In this document: positions 7,106 through 12,205 of the stretch, piece after piece | Layout of the letters: every line of letters starts with the position of its first letter | Numbering within the stretch: the first letter of the stretch is position 1 | NCBI GenBank assembly: GCA_900617975.1 | Contig: UZAE01014687.1 | Location: 1 to 12,205 of the forward strand | Origin: Rodentolepis nana | Lineage: Eukaryota; Platyhelminthes; Cestoda; Cyclophyllidea; Hymenolepididae | Direction: 5' to 3' | DNA: 12,205 bases | The notes under the pieces: generated by a model | Seen by the model: only the letters and a program-made list of their open reading frames with translations | Told to the model about the DNA's origin: nothing | The model's database searches: none | Program-made: the position numbers and the translations under genes

Positions 7106-8239
7106 AGAAGACGTAAATAAATCGAAGGATTGAGGGTTCGTAACATTAAAATTAGAGAGGCCTAGAAAACTATTTCTATCATTGAATTTTATATTTCAAA
7201 ATTTTTTTGAATAAATAATTGAAAGATTTTTGTTCTTTCGTTGCATGAATGGAGCATTAAACGATGAGCCGTAACTTGGTTGATGTTATTGGCTAGCACT
7301 TTTTTCCGAAGTAAGATATTTATTTCTTTTCGTTTTTTTTAAAAGATACTCATCAAAATAATTCTAATTTATCCTGTAGGTTCTTTCGATGAAATGAACA
7401 AAGCAAGAGAGATACAGCTGCCCTGTTGGCTTAAATATCCATAAACAGATAATGCGCCAGTGATTATTGCGATTTTGCACTTTACGAGTAAGTGTCATAG
7501 TGAATTTGGAAGGAACACTAAAAGTTAAAAATGACGAAACAATTAACGATCACCCTTGCTTGCATTTTTTATTTTCTTTAAATTAAAATTTGAAATATAA
7601 TACCCGTTTGTTTTCTCCAAAGGTTTTAACAATGAGGCAGTCCAGGAATTGATAGAATACCACTTTCTGGAGCTCCTATCTTAACTAATATTTTTGCAGT
7701 GCGTATTTCTCGTTTCAAAATTCTTTCATTTTTTTAATTTAATATTATTAATTGTATAATATCATGAATGTCTCAATGAATTCAGCCTATCTCATGCAAA
7801 TAGTATTGTCCATTAAAATCATTGACACTGACATCCTAGTTGTAAGAAGCTCCACTGGTGTTTCAAAGCACGTTATTTAACCTTGCTTTCACAAAAAATT
7901 CTCCATGGTAGAATGGTATACTGATGAGTGAGGGAAATGAAATGCCCTTCAATCCACATAACATCCTATACATTTGTTTATGAATTAATAGATATAGAAA
8001 CGAATGCAATCAGCTGTTGTTTTCTTCAAAAGACTGCATTGATATTTATTTTATATCCTTTAATCACCTACTTTAGAACAAATAAGTAGTTTTTTTAAAC
8101 ATAAAAGTCAAATGAGAGCACATGACTTAGGATGCGTGATGAATGATAGAATTTTTGACAATCGAGTATACTCTCAAAAAATGTGCTTTCTGTCATCTGT
8201 TAGAGCAAAAAAATTATCAGATTCAAATTAAGTAAACGC
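7106..8239. other. Spacer of the large inverted repeat, nothing recognised
   Basis: AT-rich DNA between the two arms. Very weak arm similarity may continue to about 7190 and 8140. No transposase, RNA gene or long frame was seen. If the whole 5968-9831 unit is one element, this would be its interior and it encodes nothing visible. Confidence 0.4.
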
Positions 8240-8602
8240 TGTTTGAAATGTGTGAAATTGTATGAACAAAATAATTAATTCCCACTTTACATGATTTATA
8301 TTTTACTTGATTGGGATTTATTTGTTTAAAGCCCTAAAAGCCCTAAATTTTATTGCTCGATATTTTATCTGTTTCTTCTTTTGAATTTATGCATTTCCTG
8401 ATTACGTTGCCTCCTCTTGAAATGGAATTAAATGTCATAGGTTAGTTGATGCAAATATTTTAATTTAGCTAAAATTCATCAAGTAAAAGCACACCATTTA
8501 TTCTTAAATTTTAAATTTAAATTGGAAGATTATTTGATGTAAATATTCTTGATCTGTGCTATAATACTTATCCAATAACTAAAATCTAGCAGAAAATACA
8601 CC

Positions 8603-8971
8603 TGTAGCGGATTGCTACCTTATTAAAGCCTGACCGACTCAGAAATCTCTATGACAGATTCTCCTGACTCAGAAATCTCTATGACAGATTCTCCAACATC
8701 TATCTGGGCTACCAGAATCGGCTAAGCTATAGCCCAGCTATAAAGGAAGCAATCGTATAGCACGGAGAACGTTTATCCAGTAAAGATATTGCGGATAAAG
8801 TGTGCACGCAGGAAGCTTAATCATGATCAGAATGGCGGATTAGGTTAAACAAACAAAGATTAAAGATTGGTCACTGTTTTTACGGCCGCTGCACTCAGGG
8901 TTGTAGGGCCGCACCTCCCAATCCTGGCATGCAAGCATACGATGACGCACCAAGCGTTCACGTACCCCACA
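8603..8971 (+). mobile_element. TGTAGC element, copy 3 (full-length, insertion shown by empty site)
   Basis: Starts TGTAGCGGATTGCTAC and ends GTACCCCACA. It aligns with copy 2 from end to end and keeps CCAGCTATAAAGGAA (TATA at 8739) and a GGCGGATT block with an ATG at 8832. In the matching place in the left arm (about 6878) the arm sequence runs on uninterrupted, so this is an insertion. ACAC at 8598-8601 recurs at 8969-8972, consistent with a 4-5 bp target-site duplication of LTR type, though exact edges are ambiguous by a few bases. Confidence 0.8.
8636..8694 (+). repeat. 30-bp tandem duplication in copy 3
   Basis: The unit starting GACTCAGAAATCTCTATGAC occurs at 8636-8665 and again at 8666-8694 with no mismatch over 29 bases. 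The other three copies have one unit, so this is a recent private duplication. Confidence 0.95.
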
Positions 8972-9831
8972 CATCCTACACCAATTTCACAAATAAATGG
9001 TTTCTCTCTAGAACTAGCACAAAAGTAAGCAGTCTGTTTTTTTTGTAGAAAATTCGTCGTAACTAAATGTTGCTCGCTAATGCAAATCGATTTGGGAATT
9101 ATCAGCTTATTTTCACCCAATTTAAAAAAAAATTTGTATTATTATGAATGATTTTTGCTTTTATGCTTGATTTTATAGGCAATTTATTGAAATTTATGTG
9201 CCTTCGGCCGTTGTATTGGTAAGAACTTATCTCCGCGCTCTCAGATCTGATTGGCGTCTACATCAGTATAATCCATCTGTTAGGCCATGGAATCTACTTC
9301 CAAACCATTCGTCTTCCAAATGTCACATGTATAAATAAAGGGAGCTGTAAACAAACGTTTTCAAAGTGAACTCACCACAATGATTTACCGCGTATTGATT
9401 AGCTCGCCTTAACTTTGGTTGTGTTACAATGAACGTCACTGAGTAAACGAATCAGAATTGAATATTTCTTTTGAAAATATGTGGTCTAAGTTTTGTTGTA
9501 GCTGGCTAATGTTTGATATATGGCTGCATCAGTATTATAACTTTTCAAAATAAAAATTTCATGCGATTATTTACATCAATATTACTCAAAGTATTAATCC
9601 AGTGATTAGCCTTATGAGTTAGCTCTATTCGGTCATTTATTTTCATTAAGCATATGCATTCATCTTCCAATAGGTATTCGCATATAAATAGATTGCCAAT
9701 TTACAAACAAAATTAATGGACTACATATTTATCAATTAGGAAAAGTCCAAAATGTAAAACCTTTTCCGTTTTATTCAATTTCTGCCTTTGAAACCATTGC
9801 TGCCAAACGCATCCATTTGACTATAATAATT

Positions 9832-10097
9832 TTAGTTAAAAATATTTGTAACGTATTTATAATTATTCTTATCTTTTATATAATCGATATGTTAATGTGA
9901 ATCAAGATTCTAGTTCCATGATACCAACAGTCACTCAACAATTCAGACCGTTGTGTGGGACACATCATCAATGACCAAATTGAAATCCTGCTATAGAACC
10001 CTACTCAGAAATATTTTAGCTATTAATGTTCACACGAATTATGTTAGAGTTATCTGATAACTAATCGCTTTGCCAAACTCAACACTTCGCTATTAAT
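9832..10097. other. Non-coding spacer, possibly the decayed end of TGTAGC copy 4
   Basis: No gene. Weak similarity to the distal part of copies 2 and 3 (TGGC...GATTAG on the minus strand, about 10045-10097) suggests that copy 4 once extended further left. Confidence 0.35.
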
Positions 10098-10252
10098 ATA
10101 CTTACCGAATAAACGTATTCCGGGCTACACGTCTGTTTCCCTTATAGCTAGGCTATAGCTTAGCTTGTTCTGGGAGTCTAGCTAGATGTTGGAGAATCTG
10201 CCATAGAGATTTCTGAGTTGGTCAGGCTTTACTAGTGTAGCGATCCGCTACA
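10098..10252 (-). mobile_element. TGTAGC element, copy 4 (partial)
   Basis: On the minus strand it starts TGTAGCGGATCGCTACA, the best-preserved palindromic end. It then shares AACTCAGAAATCTCTATGG, CATCTAGCTAGACTCCCAGA (also in copy 2) and CTAGCTATAAGG, and reaches TTATTCGGTAAGTATA at its inner limit. It faces copy 3 head to head about 1.65 kb apart, which imitates a transposon with terminal inverted repeats. Confidence 0.85.
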
Positions 10253-10843
10253 GTTTTTACAAAGAGAACTAAATTGAACAAAATGGAAGTTATATTAAAT
10301 AAACATAAAAAAACACATTAAAAAATAAAGTTGACTTAAAAATGAAGAGCTAACTTGCTAACGATGATCCAATTAAGCATCTTATTCGTTATTGTTTAAT
10401 TGCAATTGACGTTATAGTTTAAAGAACAAAAGACACTTGACGTATTAAATGAAAAAGGGTTTAATTTATGTCGGTTTAATTTATTGGTTTGAATCCTAAT
10501 TCATGTGAATTGTATGTTGCATAAAAAATATATGAAATTTCTGTTTTCACCCAATGGTTGAAGATTTAATGATAACCTTCAACAATTAATTGTTAATATG
10601 GTGGTTACGACTAATGGAGATGATGTTCCGTCAATCATTCACGTCATTTTTGAATAAATATGAATCATGGGTACTCCTGTGTTTGACCTTATCACAGCAA
10701 GCATAAAACATTGCATTAAAACAAGCCTTACTGTCAATTTAAATTTAGATATTAGATATCCAATTTTCTGCTCTTTTTACAATTGTATTCTTCTCATCCT
10801 ATAACCCAGCAATAAGTTGTTGCTCTCTTTAGCTGACTGAAGA
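10253..10843. other. Non-coding stretch, nothing recognised
   Basis: AT-rich. It contains a lone GGTTTGAATCC near 10487 that resembles a polymerase III B box, but no A box or cloverleaf accompanies it. Confidence 0.4.
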
Positions 10844-10982
10844 ATTATTTTACTTTTACTTCACCTGCGAGTTATGATACCTGGTAATGTTGTAAGACAT
10901 TACAATCCTAAATTCATATATCGAAACGTAAATCACTTACTATTATTAATTTAGAGTTGCGAAGAACAAACAAAAAAAATAC
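10844..10982 (+). repeat. Dispersed repeat B, right copy
   Basis: Direct-orientation partner of 5781-5925. It shares GTTATGATACC-like, GTAATGTTGTAAGACATTAC and ATCACTTACTATTA. The palindrome of the left copy is changed by one base here (GTAAATCACTTAC), and the terminal hairpin is lost. Confidence 0.8.
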
Positions 10983-11050
10983 TTTTGCACTCTTATGGAA
11001 ATTGGGGGAAATATTTTATTGTTGACATTTACTCTAAATTTACAACAAAT

Positions 11051-11386
11051 TTATCTTTCTCTTTCTTTATTATTTAATTGCTCAGTGCATTTGTTTAGAG
11101 TGCAATGCAAAGTCCTTTAATTTCTTATCGTAAAAAGACTTGTGTAACATAGTGGAAACAAGTTTTAACTCGACTACCTAAGTTTACTGCTTTCTGATAC
11201 CAACTTTTACTAAGCCACAGATTGTGTTAGCCTTGACTTATTCTCAAATTAAGAATTTAATCCGGCTATACTGAACGATTACTTTTTTACAAAATCCGCC
11301 AATTAGAATAACTTGTCAAAATTTTATATTCAAATATATCTACATAAAAAATTGTTTTTAGTACCATTTTAATTAGGTTTGTTAAC
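11051..11386 (+). repeat. Dispersed repeat A, right copy
   Basis: Direct-orientation partner of 4376-4715, colinear over its whole length with small indels. It is followed at once by repeat F, whereas the left copies of A and F lie 2.5 kb apart and in the opposite order. Confidence 0.85.
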
Positions 11387-11390
11387 AAGC

Positions 11391-11733
11391 GTCAAGTCAT
11401 TTCGTTTTGAAATTTATTGGGGGGGGGGCTGCAAATTCTGTTTTATCCCCCCCCCCCCAACCATTTTAACTGCATCAAGTGCGTCAGAGACGAATTACTT
11501 AAATAAAATCGAACGTTAGGTATACAAATAGAAATTCTCCATGAATGCACACATCTTTTTTTCTGAGATAGTGGTTCTTTGGCAAACTCGAATTTTTGTT
11601 TATATCCATTTCGAAATCGAGTGATTTCGTACACAAGCTTGGTTAATCGGTTAAAGATAAGATTACTTGAATTTCATTGATTTAAATTTCTGTTAGACAG
11701 GAATCGTTCTCGAAATTCCAGATCTACTCTGCG
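11391..11733 (+). repeat. Dispersed repeat F, right copy
   Basis: Direct-orientation partner of 1573-1894. Best stretches are AAATTCTGTTTTAT plus C run, TGCACACATCTTTTTTTCTG, and about 11610-11733 (AAGCTTGGTTAATCGG against AAGGTTGGCTAACC). A G10/C12 pair has expanded within it. Confidence 0.75.
11419..11458. repeat. G10 ... C12 self-complementary homopolymer pair
   Basis: Ten G (11419-11428), an 18-nt spacer, then twelve C (11447-11458) can pair as a 10-bp all-GC hairpin, or each run can form quadruplex-type structure. In the left copy of repeat F the same positions are TGGTGAG and CCC, so both runs grew from short seeds. Confidence 0.85.
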
Positions 11734-11969
11734 ATAACGGAAGAAACCATACTAAAATAGTAATAAAAGCACAATTTTTAATGCCCACTAAGAATAAGTT
11801 GGAATATGCTTTAACTGTGTACGCAAATGCTATATCTATCATTTAATATTAAATATATGTTAAAATAAGTTTTAACCATAAAAATTGCAAATTCACTATT
11901 CTGTTTCTACAAAACGTTATCCTATTTCACATTGTAATGCAACACAATTTAAATCTTAATCAATTGTGT
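11734..11969. other. Non-coding spacer
   Basis: AT-rich sequence between repeats F and D. No feature recognised. Confidence 0.4.
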
Positions 11970-12202
11970 TTCTTTTACATAACGCGTCTTTTTAACCATT
12001 GGCTTCTAAAATTCATATTATTGGCATGCGAATGACTTAACTCCACGTGGTGCACCCCGGCCAACGTACACATTGATATAGAAAAAATTTATTAACTGAC
12101 AGTTGACTTCTAACTTCAAATTGTCATGATCCTAATGTTTGTCATATTTGACTTTGTTCACAGTACTCGCCTCACCTTTTTTCCACCTTCATCTTGGAAA
12201 AA
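11970..12202 (-). repeat. Dispersed repeat D, right copy (runs to window edge)
   Basis: Reverse complement of 1288-1523, with landmarks AACGCGTCT, TGGTGCAC, TACACATTGATA and TTCACAGTACTCGCCTCACC. The repeat probably continues beyond the window. Confidence 0.85.
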
Positions 12203-12205
12203 CAC

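Larger units (their letters stand above)
8240..9831 (-). repeat. Large inverted repeat, right arm (interrupted)
   Basis: Reverse complement of the left arm. It is about 450 bp longer because of the TGTAGC element at 8603-8971 and about 85 extra bp near 8460-8545, where an ATATTTRCATCAA motif occurs a second time. The outer tips resemble each other (TATAGTC...GACTATA), but no clear target-site duplication flanks the pair. The minus-strand frame at 8860-9120 crosses the TGTAGC insertion and is an artefact. Confidence 0.85.

Noticed and set aside
6907..7146. 79-aa minus-strand hydrophobic ORF
   Set aside because: It lies in the inverted-repeat arm, and the other arm does not keep the frame. Its leucine-rich look follows from purine-rich DNA read backwards.
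8860..9120. 86-aa minus-strand ORF with a zinc-finger-linker look (REKPFICE)
   Set aside because: The frame crosses the junction between the inverted-repeat arm and the inserted TGTAGC element. The left arm has a stop just before the matching KPFICE, and no C2H2 spacing or histidines follow.
10098..10105. Splice donor GTAAGTAT (minus strand) shared by TGTAGC copies 1 and 4
   Set aside because: Copy 3 has the related CAGTAAAGATATT at the same place, so this is ordinary element sequence near where alignments fade. Nothing else supports an intron there.
8603..10252. A 1.65-kb DNA transposon with terminal inverted repeats formed by TGTAGC copies 3 and 4
   Set aside because: Copy 3 is shown by the empty left arm to be a stand-alone insertion of about 370 bp, and no duplication flanks 8603 and 10252 as a pair. 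The head-to-head arrangement is coincidental.
10487..10497. Polymerase III B-box-like GGTTTGAATCC, possible tRNA or SINE
   Set aside because: It has one mismatch to the core motif, no A box at suitable distance, no cloverleaf, and no second copy in the window.
11443..11634. 63-aa minus-strand ORF ending in poly-glycine
   Set aside because: The glycines come from the C run, and the rest lies in non-coding repeat F, whose other copy has no such frame.

Overview
This is AT-rich eukaryotic DNA, most likely insect and possibly a fly. It has no bacterial-style packed genes and no long reading frame. It carries decayed pieces of an RNase H-bearing non-LTR retrotransposon of animal type, a poly(A)-tailed retro-insertion with a target-site duplication, and LTR-like or promoter-like repeats. 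The species assignment is inference. No tRNA, rRNA, CRISPR array or intact host gene was recognised.

The window is a dense mosaic of old repeats. Aligning it to itself by eye shows that roughly half of it has a second, diverged copy inside the same 12.2 kb. There are four copies of a 'TGTAGC' element with a palindromic end: 494-646 (-), 2080-2413 (+), 8603-8971 (+) and 10098-10252 (-). Family G holds the tail of a small ORF plus a poly(A) signal: 860-1055 (+) and 2462-2648 (-). Family D is inverted (1288-1523 and 11970-12202). Families F (1573-1894 and 11391-11733), A (4376-4715 and 11051-11386) and B (5781-5925 and 10844-10982) are direct. A large inverted repeat has arms at about 5968-7105 and 8240-9831 around a 1.1 kb spacer.

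Two retrotransposition events can be read in detail. A 5'-truncated, frameshifted LINE lies on the minus strand at about 2719-3476, with RNase H and a C-terminal zinc-knuckle region. A 47-bp scrap of the same 3' end lies at 5272-5318 between perfect 14-bp target-site duplications. The left arm of the large inverted repeat acts as an empty site, showing that the TGTAGC element at 8603-8971 was inserted into the right arm.

The only candidate protein signal is a 76-residue ORF at 709-939. Its last residues, stop codon, overlapping AATAAA and downstream sequence recur at 2462-2648. It looks like the 3' end of a compact mobile or multicopy gene of unknown family. Nothing here forms an operon or pathway. 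The region reads as transposon-rich intergenic or heterochromatic DNA.
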